A stretch of 64,000 bases of DNA from Takakia lepidozioides (lineage: Eukaryota; Streptophyta; Takakiopsida; Takakiales; Takakiaceae), in NCBI GenBank assembly GCA_030704615.1, contig CM060734.1:56126042-56190041 (forward strand), written 5' to 3'. Below are positions 1 to 12,533 of this stretch, piece after piece (the first letter of the stretch is position 1; every line of letters begins with the position of its first letter). The notes beneath the pieces are model-generated. The model saw only the letters and a list, made by a program, of their open reading frames with translations. It was not told where the DNA came from and ran no database searches. Made by a program: the position numbers and the translations under genes.

Positions 1-843
1 TTCCTTTCAAATGTTCCTCCTCCATATCCTGCAGTACAAAGCGTGTATACCCAGAGTCCTTCATCTGTGCAGACAACCTCTTCAGCTCTCTATTGCACCC
101 CAAATTTGTCATTTACAACGAATGTATGCACCTGCTTGGCCACCGCAATAGAGTTGTGGCCTGGCTCCTTTATGACCCCTCTTTTCTGCATCATTTTTCT
201 CACTCTGGCTGTGCCCTCCCACCTGCCAGCCGCAACATCGATGTTTGATAACAGAACATAAGTTCCGGCATGAGGCACCAAGCAAAGCCCCCCACACTGC
301 AACATCTGGTTCAATTGGCATTCTTTTAATTAAGTCTTGTGCCTCATTCAGGTGGCCCGCACGGCCAAGGAGGTCTACCACGCAGCCAAAATCCACTTTG
401 AGAGTGAGCCCATGATCCCGACTCATTGAATCAAAGTAATGGCATCTTTTATCCACCAGGTCCACATGACTACGTGCAGAGAGAACATATGTAAAGGTGA
501 TACTGCTCGGCTTCATGCCTTCTTGTTGCATTTCTTCAAATAGTTGCAGAGCCTCTCCGCCACACCCATGCTGAGCATATCCTGCAATTATTGCACTCCA
601 TGAGACCACATCCCGTTCAACCATGTTGTCGAATACTTCACGGGCATCCTTAGTTCTCCTGCATTCGGCATACATGTCAATGAGGGTTGTCTCCAGAATG
701 ATATCTCGTGCAATTCCAGCTTTGATAATGTCAGCATGAACCTCCTCGCCCTTTTCCAAGGCCGCACATGCAGTGAGAAGGCAAACAAATGTGATCTTGA
801 TGGGTGTCACACCTTTTTGAATAAAATAGATGAGCATTGACAA
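1..843 (-). pseudogene. PLS-class PPR protein, C-terminal part (E/E+ region), frameshifted
   Basis: Plant PPR proteins of this class bind organellar transcripts and often direct C-to-U editing. Read from 843 leftwards, the product has PLS repeats with typical motifs (IDMYAECRRTKDAREVFD, ERDVVSWSAIIAGYAQHG), then the usual repeat before the E domain (VVDLLGRAGHLNEA, MPIEPDVAVWGALLGA). The E motif then continues in a second frame (90-314: GTYVLLSNI, ARVRKMMQKRGV, VHTFVVNDK). The E+/DYW lead-in (ELKRLSAQMKDSGY) is in a third frame near 1-85. Two frameshifts and replaced residues (NIDVAAGRW for the usual NIYAAAGRW) show decay. The gene runs off the left window edge, so a DYW deaminase domain cannot be judged. 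The PPR identity is secure; pseudogene status is likely unless unseen introns explain the frame changes. Confidence 0.8.
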
Positions 844-1590
844 CTTCTCCTCGTCTCTATTACCTGTTTTTGGATACTTTCCTGTTGTTACATTGGCAGT
901 ATCATGTCAAGGTCACTCCAAACTAGATTCACTCAACCAGCTAACTTGCAGAATTCAAGTTTAAGAGGGAAACACAGGGTGAAATGTGTTGAAGAAGGTA
1001 CCTTCATTAGCAGTGCCTGAATCTGGACCCACACTCTATCCCCTGCTCCTTCAGCTATCCATGCACAAATCATGCATACATCCTTGCCTTGCTGCTAGCA
1101 GCTGACAATGACAGCCTAGATTTTTTCGAGGAAACACCCAACTCAACTTATCACACTAGTTCCTATGCTCAATTGCATGGAAATTTAGGGCCGATTCTGA
1201 TAAGAGGGGAAACAGGGTGAAATGTGTTGAAGAATGCCTTGATTAGCAGTGCTTGATTTTATCAATTGTGTCGCTGCTGCTGCGGCTTCCAGTTGACCAT
1301 CTACCCATGCAGGTTTCTTGTAGCTATCATTCCACATGGAATCATAGGTATTCATTCCAGTGCTTCTCCTCGTCTCTGTTATCTGTTTTTTGATTCTTTC
1401 CTTGTTGCCACATTGGCAGTAACATGTCAAAATCACTCCAAAACCACCATAGATCCACCAACAAGCTAACTTACAGAATTCAACATGAATAGGGACGACT
1501 CTGATAACAGGCATCTCAGGGCCGAGTCTGATGAGAGGCAAAACAGGCTGAAATAGGTCGAAGAAGAAGGTGCCCTCACCACATTGCGTG
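840..1590 (-). repeat. PPR-associated leader repeat, at least two copies, minus orientation
   Basis: This stretch holds two or more diverged copies of one module. Read on the minus strand it contains a GTGAATCTAGTTTGG-like core, a 'gacatgttactgcca' core, and a short coding-like piece (YKKPAWVDGQLEAAAAA) around 1270-1360. The same modules occur in the opposite orientation at 27,290-28,010 and 28,240-28,370, where the coding piece leads straight into a PPR remnant. It is therefore probably the 5' leader or N-terminal exon of this PPR family rather than an unrelated transposon. No intact frame is present. Confidence 0.6.
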
Positions 1591-1799
1591 AAACCCCTCC
1601 GCGCAAGGATGCCTGGTATCGTCATCCCTTCTCGCGCTGCACTGACATTTTTGGGCAGTCCGGGCAGGTCCGACGAAAATTGACGACGACGAAACGTGGC
1701 GATGATGACGTGGTGACGATGACGAGGCACTATGGCACCCTATTCCTGCTCTACGCTAAACTAGTTTCCGACCTTCCGTCATCGCTAGAATTTAGAATA

Positions 1800-3859
1800 G
1801 TGAAACCAAGGTAAGGGGGGGTGGAGAGGATTTGACAGGGCCCGTCGGAGGAGCCTAGGCTGCCGGAATCCGACGAAAGTACCATCAGATCGCACGCGTC
1901 CATTAAGTTCTTACATTATTCCTATTGTCTTCCAAATAAAAGATGATATAGTTTGCAAAACAATAAACTTTATGATAAACAAAACATCTCATATTTGGTA
2001 ATTCTATTGGTCAGCGTTAGAATCTCCTAGGTTGAAACAAAAGCCTACTCATTTTTAAAAAAAAATGTAATCTCATCTGTTTGTTGGTTTTTATTTAAAA
2101 GATATGAAATACCCATTAGCGAGACTTGAAGAGTTTTATCCATTCATACCTCTTGAATAATGTTGTCTAATATAGTGCTTATGTACCTCCTATTTGTTTC
2201 TCAACTCTGGCATTCATCATCTTTGTAATGTGGTGAATTCAGAAATTAAATGGACGCACATGTTTGCAATGCAGAATACGTATTTTATCACAATTTTTTC
2301 TAGATGTTTATCACTTTATGAAATTCATTATACTCAACAATGAATAATAGTGTGTTTCTTCTTTTCTCAGTTAGTCGGCGGCTATGTTTGGCATTCAATA
2401 TATTTTTATTCTCTTACGTCTTTGTGATGACATGAGCAATAACTTAATAGGAAAAAATCCAACACATTTGAAGACTTTTCTCATAGGCAAGTAAACAACA
2501 TCATTCAAAATAAGGATCATTATTTGATTTATCTTCATTTGGATTATTGGGAGTTAGTTGACAATCAAATAATCATAACCATCTTGTGGTGTGTTTGATG
2601 ATGTAAATATTATTGCTACAATACTATTGCATATATGTTGTTGGTACTCACCACATGATATCTTTCTTAATATAATTCTCATGCTGTTGCCATAGATAAT
2701 ATATATATATATATATTTTAATTCGATAGATGTATAGTTTCGAAACAATGTGGCTTTAATGTTACAAGGTGATAGAGTCAATTTTTGGAACGCATATAAA
2801 TTCTAATAGATATAAATGTCAAATATCAAAACATACCAACATTGTTATGTAGAACCAATCATTCACCTTTACTTTTCTCAAGCAAACAAAACAAAATAAA
2901 TATGTAGTTCTGCTGTATAGATTTCATTGCTTGATATATAAGATGAAATAAAATCTTGAAGAAGATGAAATATATAGTATATATTGAATAATGAGTTGAA
3001 CAAAATGTCTATACAATGGTCTTAGGGCATTAGATTCAGCTTGCAATCGTGATGATGTCATTCTGTATTCTTCGTATTCTTGTGCGATTTTTAATTTTGA
3101 TCTGTGCATGTATTGTGTTTGCTATGTGGGTATGCTTATTGAGTCAATATCAATTTCATATTGCATATCAGGGAGTGTTTTTGCATACTTTTGAATTTTG
3201 TTGATGTCGTTAGGGTTGGACTATGATGCTACTACACTTAATCTTAGCGCACTTATTACATTGGTTTTTTCTTTGTTGCGGCAGGGGCGGTCCATGGAGC
3301 AATTGATATAGTAGAAGCTGAGTTGTGTGATGTAAACAATACTATCAACTCTCAAAACAAAATTGAAGGGAAAAGCATGGAGACTGAGTCCTTCAAGAAA
3401 ACAGTAGGTCTCCCTATTTTTGAAAGCTCCCGAAAATCCCTTGGATATATATTAATTCTGTAGTTGATCATGAGTTTTTGGCAAGAAGAAAATGAATACA
3501 TGATGACGAGGCTGAAGAAAATAATAAAAAGCTAAATACAAAATCCAGACAAGAACTCCAGTGAATAAAACTATTTAGGATGAAAGGAAGATGAAGATAA
3601 AATATAAATATAAACGTTGTTTCTTTGTACCAAACTTTTTTTTTTCTTTTTTTTTCTTCTTTTTTTTATTAAATTTTCCATGCATTTAATTTATTATACT
3701 GATTCTATGTTATCTCTTTGGGATTAGAACTTCAATTTATATTTAGTTTTGTAGTTATGTAAGATAACACCTACAAAACTATTTTTTTTGATGTAAAACA
3801 TTGCAGCTTTATGTTTATCCACTAATCTAGACGCATCAAGTATTGAAGAGGGTTGTACA
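1800..3859. other. AT-rich intergenic region
   Basis: About 2 kb of AT-rich sequence without a supportable gene. It contains a short (AT)n run near 2698-2716 and a T-rich tract near 3640-3670. A possible acceptor followed by about 160 open bases (3284-3460) was considered and not accepted as an exon. The last few hundred bases may be the promoter and 5' leader of the downstream NHL gene. Confidence 0.5.
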
Positions 3860-3874
3860 TTGAGACTCCATCCA

Positions 3875-4723
3875 ATGGCAGAGAATAATGGTTCACCGGA
3901 AGACCCAACCTCTACCCCAACAAATGCATCTTTCCTCACGACCGCACCAATGTCTTCAAGCAAGAAACAAACACCCGCATCAGATGACACTCCCAAGAGA
4001 CTTTCAGGCACCCACACACCATCGTTGGGGATTCCAAAACTTGGGTATGGAACAGACCCCCCTTCTCCAACAATGAACGGACATGGCTACAACTATCTTC
4101 GCTTTAGGTCCCCGCATTATTCTCGAGATGGTTCCAATATCAGTTGGTGGTATGTTCTCTTTTTAGGTCTTGCAACGTGTATGATTCTTCTTCTCGGGGT
4201 GATTGCCTTTTTGGTGTACATCATCTTGCGACCTCAGGCACCTCGTATCAATATCCTATCCGTGCACATCAATCGGTTTACAACCACTGGGGGTTCATTA
4301 GCTGGAGGAGAGCATGAAGCTTTGACAGCAGATATGGCTTTCACATTCCAAGCGCAAAATCCCAATATAAAATTGGGCATTCATTATGTGGAGATTGATA
4401 TGTTGGCCTCTTACAAGGGCACACAGTTGCCACTTGCACCGGTGCCTTCGTTCTACCAGCTACCACATAATTCCACCATTTTAGTCTCCAAGTTGAAGGT
4501 CGACAATGCTCCATTGTTGGTGGTTGATTCTCGAACCAGTTTGAGAAACAAAAATAATGAAATCCCTTTGTATGTGATGGTTGACATGAAGGTGGCCGTT
4601 CGGATTGGAAATTGGGAAACTCCCACCTTTTCAGTCCATGTTGGATGTTACATAAGAATAATTCGTCTCGGCCCTTCGATGGAGGCCAAATTCTTGTCCA
4701 GTGTGTGTGATAGAAAAAAGTAA
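3875..4723 (+). CDS. NDR1/HIN1-like (NHL, LEA_2 domain) membrane protein
   Basis: A 282-residue single-exon protein. Residues 1-90 are a hydrophilic Ser/Thr/Pro-rich cytosolic tail. Residues about 92-118 form one strong membrane helix (YVLFLGLATCMILLLGVIAF), followed at once by the RPQAPR signature typical of NHL proteins. The rest is a beta-rich LEA_2-like domain with the family pattern of a conserved 'N-PN' stretch (QAQNPNIKLGIHY) and a terminal Cys-containing strand. NHL proteins are plasma-membrane or apoplast-facing proteins linked to defence and cell-wall contact; the exact role here is unknown. The first ATG at 3875 is preferred to an in-frame TTG at 3860. The frame is intact, so this is probably a functional host gene lying just outside the giant transposon. 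Confidence 0.85.
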   Translation: MAENNGSPEDPTSTPTNASFLTTAPMSSSKKQTPASDDTPKRLSGTHTPSLGIPKLGYGTDPPSPTMNGHGYNYLRFRSPHYSRDGSNISWWYVLFLGLATCMILLLGVIAFLVYIILRPQAPRINILSVHINRFTTTGGSLAGGEHEALTADMAFTFQAQNPNIKLGIHYVEIDMLASYKGTQLPLAPVPSFYQLPHNSTILVSKLKVDNAPLLVVDSRTSLRNKNNEIPLYVMVDMKVAVRIGNWETPTFSVHVGCYIRIIRLGPSMEAKFLSSVCDRKK

Positions 4724-5314
4724 TTTTTATTGGAATGTAACTATGTAGAGAATGTCATGGAACTGGCATTTTATTTAATGCAAAATGTTAACAAAAAAAC
4801 TATTCGAAACTCTATGAAGATTATGGAATTGTCAAATTTATCTTTACAATTGTATCATACAAGTTTACAAATGAACTGAAAAGATGACGTTGAACCAACA
4901 TTAGTCAAAACAGAGAAACATATGTCACAATCTAAGCCAAGCCTTCAAATTTGAAACCCGGCACAACGATGTCGCCAATTAGGTATTCACTGTCTGACGA
5001 TTATCCGTATGCTCCATTAAACTAAACTTTTTGCTTGGAGTGAACCAACATTGGCACGGTATGGATGGTCCACCCGGGTATCAACAAGGTTATGATCATC
5101 TGGGGGGTTGAAGGAACCCATAGATAATGTGCACCATCAAAACAAGGCTGATTGAAATAATCAAACACATATTATGGACCTACAGCCCGGGCGTTGCAAA
5201 TGGCTCACCCGCCTCCCTACATCCTATCTGATCCACAAAGTTCCTCTACGTCTCCTTAAATTTATCATCTCGTTGTCCTGGGAGAAGAAGACACCATGAT
5301 GTACACTTTCGGGA
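4724..5314. other. Intergenic region between the NHL gene and the MULE end
   Basis: This contains the NHL 3' region and ordinary AT-rich sequence, with no supportable gene. Its last nine bases (5306-5314, ctttcggga) are the proposed left target-site duplication of the giant MULE. They match the nine bases after the right end (34,085-34,093, cttttcaga) at 6 of 9 positions. Confidence 0.45.
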
Positions 5315-5744
5315 GCCTCTCATTTTACAATAATTGGGACGTTATGGCGCACGCGCGAGCTGACCGGTGGGCCCCGCACACGGACGCCCGGCTCCCCCAC
5401 CCGGCTCCCCCCGCCCGCCGCTGCGTGCGGTCGCCCAACGGCCCCAGCAGCCCCGCCCGCGCTCCGCCGCACCCCCAGTCCGCCCGCCAGTCCGTTGCCC
5501 GTGAGTCCAGTTCCCCTTAGTCCGCCACACCGCCAGTCTGCCGGCCAGTCCGCTGTGCACGATCTGTTGTGCCAGTCCCCGCCAGTCCACCCAACAGTCC
5601 GTTGTGCCCGTTTGCTGCCCCGCAGTCTGCGAGTCCGCGCCGGTGGTGGTAGTGCCGTCATCCAAACACGTGGTGGTCGAAACGCGGTTGTGCCCTGAAC
5701 TTGTACTGCCACCTGTCTGAAGGATCTGGATCGTCCATTCTGAG
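5315..5744 (+). repeat. Left terminal inverted repeat of the giant MULE
   Basis: It is a GC-rich TIR that aligns with the reverse complement of 33,748-34,084. The outer 90 bp are nearly identical. The inner part is built from CAGTCCGC and CAGTCTGCC units and ends at a shared GGATCGTCCATTCTGAG block. The left copy is about 90 bp longer because of extra GC-rich and motif units. Long TIRs are typical of Mutator-like elements. Confidence 0.8.
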
Positions 5745-7732
5745 AAACCCATCCGCGCCATCCACGCCAGTCCGTTGTGCCAGTCCTCGCGTCCACCCAA
5801 CAGTCTGCCCGCCAGTCCGCCGCCCATGAGTCCGCTTTCCTCCGGTCCGCTGATGATGCTGCATCTGGACCATCCGTTCGTAAATCCCATCTGAGCCCTC
5901 CATTTTTAGGGCATGAATTCAAACCTTATCCCTGCTGTCTGCCACTTGCCAGCAGCCGCGAACGTGCGCACTGATGCTCCTTGCACATTGTCCATCGTGT
6001 CCAGTGTACTACGGTGCATTTCTTGCAGGTTTTGAAGCGTGTCCTCTATATTGTACAGGGCATGGATGTGGAAGCAGAAGGCGACAATATACTGAAAACG
6101 GGAAGCTGGATTATACGGCCTCTTTGACAATGTTTGCAAACACCCAAACCAAGACCTTTCAACACGAAGGACCTCCATTGGAAGAGAGACACACAATATG
6201 GTTATATGGGTGCGCGAGTGAATGTTCAGAAGACCTGCATACCGTGGGATAGAGTTGATGAATTTCTCCTTGGAGAGGAGAGTTTGGTGGACTACCCCAC
6301 TCAGTTTTGGGTGAATGTCCATACTAAAGTGCAACCCGACATGCTAAAAGAGCCGAGAGCCAACAGTTTTCTGAACAGTATCATGTGTGTACCATCCTCA
6401 TCGTCCTTTGGTAGTCTGATTGCATGTCTGTTGCCATTTTTCGTACCCACGTACTATGATTCATGCTTCCAAAAGTCGATGGATATCGATTGTGATTTTT
6501 ATGTCCAGGTATCAATGCTGCTACGGTCCAGATGACAAACGCACCAACAATGCGATAGTAGAGGATCCTAAACTGAAACGTGGAGGACCTCTTGTGGGTG
6601 TTGGAACATCTCACCCTCGTAAAGGCCCAAAGAGAAAGAAGTCGGAATATGGAGAGTCTTACAAGCATGGTTGCCAATATTGTTTCAAGGTCCAACAATG
6701 CTATCTCACCCCTGACATTTGTGTCCTCACGTACTATAACAACATGGAGCATACAGACGCGAAAGGGAACGTCTGTCATGGGAAGTCCGCTGAGTTCAGG
6801 AACACTCGTCACGCCTATGCACCACACATTAGCGACGAATTGAAAGCATGGGTCATGGAGTGTCTGTGCCGAGGCCTGTCAGTCGCCCAAATCATGATGG
6901 AACATAAATAACACGTCATGAACAACACCGGGTTGGGGGGGTGCATGGACACGGGACAATTTTTTGTTGGAGCAGGATGTGCGTAACTTGGCCGAGAAAT
7001 GAGTGTAGCGAACGTTCAAAAAACATGCCAACGATGCGGAGAGTGTCCGCATGTGGAAAGACCAGAACCCGAAATCAGTCTTCTTCTATCAAGAGGAGAA
7101 ATTGGCGCCAACATTCAAGCACTACGATGACGACTTAACATTCACAATCGGCATACAGACTGAGTGGCAGAAGAAGCGAATGCTTCAATTAGGCCATGCC
7201 CGTATCGTTGCATGCGATGCAACCTTCGGGACAAATCACCACAAGGTACTCTTCATCCCTTTCACAATTTATCCGCTTGCAGAACTAGTGGATGTGCGCA
7301 CACCGGCAGCATCTGACATTCTGCATTTGAATAGTTCCCATTGTACACGTTGATGGTCTTCGACGAGTGGCTTAACGGTATACCAGTTGCGTACATCATA
7401 TGCGCGCGTGAGCAAACAACAGACCTGGTGCCATGGATGGCAACCTTCCGGGACTCACTCCTCGCAGAAATGCCGGATTGGTGACCCAATGCCTTCATTG
7501 TGGACGATACCAACGCCGAAATAAATGCCATTACGTAAGTTTCACGTACCCTCCTGTACACTCATATGCAAGTCTGCTGCATGCGTCCATTGTCAGACTC
7601 TTTGGCAAGTCCCCTGCCATACAATGCAGTCCTGGCTGCAAGTCCTCCTTTCTACAAGTCTGCTGGCAAACCAGTCCGAATGTCCTCTGGCGAAGTCCGC
7701 TGGAAGACTCACTTGCGTGGGGCGTGCTAGAT

Positions 7733-9722
7733 TGTGAGCAGCTCACGTGAGCAGAAAAAATTGTGAGCAGGATTCTGCTCACAGTTTTCGCCCTATTGCC
7801 ACGGACCTGTACCTACTGGAAGCCTTATTACCATAGGCTTCAAGCATCGAAAATAAAGCATTTTTTTTAAAGAGTGAGCCTGCAGGTTAGTAGCAACATT
7901 GTGGAGTGGTTGATTGATGTTTGAGTGTGTTTTGAAAAGGAGTTGGATGATAGGAGTGGATGAACGATGGATGAATGTGCGATGAGAAAAGATGGATGAG
8001 AAAGAGAGTGGATGAATGAAAACGATGAATTCAGACCGGGGACCGCTAAAGGAAGTCCGAAAACACATCTTCAAATATGCAAGGCAGGGAAATTGGTGCT
8101 TCATAAATGTCTGTCTTAAAACAAATGATTCATTCCGAAAAGGCACTTCCACTGCTATCTGATTTTGAGCCCAAAACTGATGCAGAACTGTCTATAAAGA
8201 TACTAGCCCGGCTCTGCACAAAACCACCTCTGTCGCGGACCACAAGAGGGGGAGATGAGAGGAGATGAATGTGCCAGATTAAGGTGACGTTGACGCCACC
8301 TTAATCTGGCTGGTCTTCTGGGCTGGAATTAAGCTCCAACAGGGGCTGGGAATTAAGGTGGTGTTGACACCATCTTAATGCCAAGCCTGTTTCCCTCTAC
8401 GGACATGGCTGCTCGCCAAGGCTTTTATTTAGTTTTTATTGTTTTTGGGGTGAATTGTCATGTTCCAACATGGGCTGGGAATTAAGGTGTCGTTGACAAC
8501 ACCTTAATCTGGCACATTTGGGGAAAAAAATAAAAATAAAAATGTCCCTGTTGGAACATGACAATTTGACTCTGGAACAAAGGTTTTTCAAACCCCAAAC
8601 CCTTTTGGAACATGACTCTTTCCCTTCCGAATGTGCCAGATTAAGGTGTCGTCAACGACACCTTAATTCTCAGCCCCTGTTGGAACATGATAATTCACCT
8701 GCCACCTTATCTGGTTGGTCTTCTGGGCTGGAATTAAGCTCTAATAGGGGCTGGGAATTAAGGTGTCGTTGACGACACCTTAATCTGGCACATTCGGGGA
8801 AAAAAAGAAAAAGAAAAAACAGTTTTTTATTTGTTTTTTTCCTTCCGAATGTGCCAGATTAAGGTGTCGTCAACGACACTTTAATTCCCAGCCCTTGTTG
8901 GAACATGACAATTCATTTGCCACCTTAATCTAGTTGGTCTTCTGGGCTGGAATTAAGCTCTAGCAGGGACTGGGAATTAAGGTGGCGTCCACCTTAATGC
9001 CGAGCCTGTTTCCCTTTACGAATATGGCTCATGAGTCCTTGCCAAGGCTTTTACTTCATTTTTATTTTTGGTTTTTGGTTTTTGGGGTGAATTGTCATGT
9101 TCCTTGTGAGGTCTGCGAATGACGCCACCTTAATGCCCAGCCTGTTTCAATGGTAGAACATGGCTGTTCGCTTAGGTTTTGTTTTAATTTTAAATGTTTT
9201 AATTGGTTTTTGGGTTGGATTCCCATGTGCCGTTTGAATTAGGGTTACCGTTTTGGGTTTCTGGCTTCCATTTCTGCTTTGGGGTTTGAGGTTTGGGGTT
9301 TGGAGTTTATTATTGCGGGCATGGGTTTTCGGTTTATGGTTTTCCATTGGGGTTTGAAATTTGGGTTACGGGATCTGTGTTTGTAGTTACGGTTTTCCCG
9401 TGTTTCCCCGTGTATAGAATTTGTCGTCAATGCCGTGTTTGCCGTACAATCAGTTTTATTTCAGTCCATGCATCCTCCACTCTTCAGGACTCACGTTCAT
9501 CCCACATTCATCCATCATCCATCCATCACCTTCTTTCATTCATCCATGCCTCTTTCATCCGTCTGTTTTTTATGACATATTCATTCAGAACAGTTTACGT
9601 CCATAGCAATAGGCCCTGTATTACCTCGGCTGTAGGCTCTGCTTTCCTAATCTGCTCACGCTTAAGGATTCCGCTCACGATTAGTGTGCAAAGCGTTAGC
9701 GTGCTCACGTGAGCTGCTCACA
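7733..9722. mobile_element. Non-autonomous element with ~20-bp inverted ends, inside a transposase intron
   Basis: The left end TGTGAGCAGCTCACGTGAGC (from 7733) is repeated inverted at 9702-9722, and both ends are flanked inside by further GTGAGCAG/CTGCTCAC copies. The interior has no coding sequence. It has palindromic modules (8267-8995), a run of TTTGGGG-like sequence (about 9240-9370) and ATCCATC-rich sequence (about 9480-9570). I could not define a convincing target duplication, so the exact ends and superfamily are open. It sits in the 2.7-kb intron of the MULE transposase, so it need not have broken the gene. Confidence 0.5.
8267..8995. repeat. Array of fold-back modules (AATTAAGGTGTCGTTGACGACACCTTAAT type)
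   Basis: A stem of about 15 bp, ATTAAGGTGTCGT followed by its inverse ACGACACCTTAAT, occurs repeatedly (about 8275, 8345, 8470, 8637, 8755, 8860, 8970). Copies alternate with TGTTGGAACATGA and CTTCTGGGCTGGAATTAAG blocks in both orientations. Each module could form a hairpin. Substitutions in one arm are often not matched in the other, so there is no clear sign of an RNA under selection. Confidence 0.6.
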
Positions 9723-11016
9723 CGGTAGCTACCCTCCACTTGCGCAAGTATGCTGCAAGGTCAGTCTGCTCGGGTGTGCTGCCAGCAAAGTCTGGGTAAG
9801 TCTGCTGCCGGCCTCCTAAGGGCAAGTCCACTAGAAGACTCACTTGCGTGAGTCTGGTGCGAGGTCAGTCTGGTCGGGTCTGCTCCTAACAAAGTTTGGG
9901 TAAGTCTGCTGCCAGTCTCCTAAGGGCAAGTCCGCTGGCAGGTGAGTCCGCCGGAGGGGACTGTTCGGAAGTCTGCTGGCAACCCAGTCCACTCAGAATG
10001 CCCTCTGGCCAAGTCCGTTGCAAGACTTACTTACGCAAGTCTGTTGCGAGGTCAGCGTGGTCAGGTCTACTGGCGGTCTCGTGAGGGCAACACTCATGGC
10101 AGGTCAGAGTGGGCGAGTTTGTTGGCTGAATCCGTTAGGCAAATCCACTGGAACAGACGGGCAGACCAGTCCACCAGAGAGTCTACTGGGTTAGTGCCCA
10201 AGTCCACCGGCGGAGTCCTCTTTGAAGTCTCTCATGTGGGCATGTGTACTTTGCAGGGCTGTTTTCCGAAGAGTGCTCATTTTCTTGTGCCTTTGGTATG
10301 TCCGGCGGGCTTGGGTGAATCAATCATGCGCGAAAACCAAAAATCCTATCACTGCCGCAAACTTGCTGAAGGATATGTGAGACCTCATGTATTGTAGAGG
10401 TGGACCAAACGATCCCAAATAAGGCCTTGCGTGGGTAACAACAATGCTCCGAGGCATGGGAAAGAAATATCCGAATGGGCATGAATTTCTAGACTACATC
10501 GATAAGGAATGGCGTCCTAAAATAGCAATGTGGTGTACAACAGCTCGCCATGTTCCGCATGCCAGTCAAGACACAAACGCTAGCATTGAGGCATACCATG
10601 GAAACTTGAAGGCAAGATTGAGGATGAGGAAATGCAAAATGACTGGGCGTAGAGTGTATTGGCTCATATGGGAACTCACAGGCCATGTGCTAACACACTA
10701 CTGATATGCAATTCACCTGAAGACGCACGGATTCATAAGGAATGACAAACATGAGAAGTGCATGTCCAGTTCTGTGCTTGCGGCACGCAACATCCCAGCT
10801 TGCAATGTCACTCTTCCGTTCCATCCGGGGCAACCAGCCTATGTTCTAAGCACCAATCACCCAAGCACCAATCACCCAAACACAATTTACATTGTTTACA
10901 ACCCCGGATGCGAATGAACTTCTTGCACTTGCCCATGGGCAATAGAGGGCAATTTGTGCAAGCATCAAGTCTGAGTCCTGAAGTTGCTTCATCCACACTT
11001 GTAGGATGGACTCATA

Positions 11017-12201
11017 CGCTACAGAAAAAGGGGGGGGGGGGAGGTTTCCGACGCCGCAGCCACGCCGCGGCGTTGTAAAACAGCCCTTTTCGGGCGGGGA
11101 AAAAAACCAAATTTGCGACGTCCGGGCGTCGCAAGTTTATGACCAATGGGGGTCGCAAATATACGAAACCGCGATTTGCGACGCCCGGGTCAGGAAAAAA
11201 AAAAAAAAAAAAAAAAACTATTCCGCGATGCTGAATTAGCACCGTCCGGGGATCACAAAGTGCGACGCCCGGACGTCACAATTTAAGGGGGGTACATTTG
11301 AATTTAGGCAGGAAAATTTGAATTTGAAATTTGAATTTCAAAAACTTGTTGACTATTGATTCCAGCGTTAACCATTGACTCCGGTTCTGTCTAATGGCGA
11401 TATGTTCATTGTTCTACATATATCATGCAATGCATACTTGAACCTAAGACCTCCACGTTATAACATTTCTAAGACACTACAAACTAACCAACACACCTAC
11501 GCTACATCTATGTATCACAAAAATAATCTAAATATATATATATATATATATACATATAAAGAGTTCCTTCAAGTTCCTTCAAGTTCTTTTTAAGGGGGTC
11601 TCTCTTGTGACGCCGGGGAGTTGCAACCTCCACAACCTTAGTGCCCAGCCCCAGCCCCAGCCCCAACTCCAGCGTCATCGCCGTTGTTCTACCCCCCCAC
11701 CGCCAGGCGCCCCAAACGACGTTCTTGAGTGGACCTAAGCTGCCCACAACACCATTGCGACCCCCTGACGTCACAACGTTGGGCGTCCCAGCGCGGGGCG
11801 CCCCCAGCGACGCTTTTGTGAAGTTGAGGACCGCAAAGCCCAAAAGAAAAAAAAAAAAAAAACTCCCACTATGATGATGCTGTTGCGATGCCCTGGCGTT
11901 GCAGAGGCGCTGGGGCGCCCTTAGTGACGCTTTTGCGGCGCCGAGGCATCGCAATGTCTAAATTTTTTATTTTTTTTTTTTTTTTGGATTTCTGACGTCG
12001 GGGCGTCGCAAGAAAAAAAATGCGTCGCAGCGAGGGCCTTCTTTTCCCCTTCATGTCACCTTACGACGGTTGGGCGTCGTAATGGTATCGCAGCGGGGGA
12101 TTGCGACATCGGGACGTCGCAAAAAAATGTCGCGGGCTCAGTGCTGCGCGGGGCGTGGGGGCGCGGCTGGCATCGCAACCCCCCCCCAATTTGCTGTAGT
12201 G
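11017..12201. mobile_element. Non-autonomous CACTA-type element in the transposase exon
   Basis: The right end is ...TTGCTGTAGTG, giving CACTACAGC on the other strand. The left end is CGCTACAGAAAAAG, one base off the CACTA terminus. Both inner flanks are poly-G/poly-C. A 3-bp duplication ATA lies on both sides (11,014-11,016 and 12,202-12,204), as expected for CACTA/En-Spm elements. Removing the element with one ATA restores the frame across the junction (D-G-L-I-V-R-A-C-G-T). The interior is a GC-rich collection of GACGTCCGGGCGTCGCAA-like inverted units and homopolymer A/T runs with no coding sequence. Confidence 0.75.
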
Positions 12202-12533
12202 ATAGTGCGCGCTTGTGGCACGGCGCTGGGAACCATTCATGGAGGATTGCATAATGTGTTTAGGGTTCATGCAAGTGGCGGCGACGAAGAGGGTTTGGGA
12301 AATACAACAGAGGGCCCTTCCACAGATGACTTCCCTTATGATGCGGAGCCTGTCAAGGACAAGAACATGACTGAACACAAACAAAAGATCAGACTAGACC
12401 GCGGCCGTATACACGATGAGTAAATAAGAATGAAGACAATCTTTATAACAATGAACAAGAGTACAAGATATTGGAACACGACTTGAATACTGGAATGTTA
12501 GAAAACTAGACTGAAGTACTAGATACTAGAGAC

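Noticed and set aside
3284-3460. Possible exon after a good acceptor (TTGCGGCAG), about 50 codons open
   Set aside because: No recognised homology, no convincing donor and no link to the NHL gene, which is complete without it.
3860-3874. Upstream in-frame TTG start for the NHL protein
   Set aside because: Plant translation starts at ATG; the ATG at 3875 gives a normal protein.
5320-5922. Long overlapping open frames on both strands (200 and 182 residues on the minus strand)
   Set aside because: They lie in the GC-rich TIR and are kept open by composition and motif repeats; no domain or splice context.
9240-9370. Telomere-like TTTGGGG/TTTAGGG run
   Set aside because: The units are irregular and mixed with other sequence; there is no head-to-tail array of one plant telomere unit.
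11006-11242. Open frames with poly-Gly/poly-Lys/poly-Phe in the CACTA element
   Set aside because: They are products of homopolymer and GC-rich inverted repeats, not protein-like.
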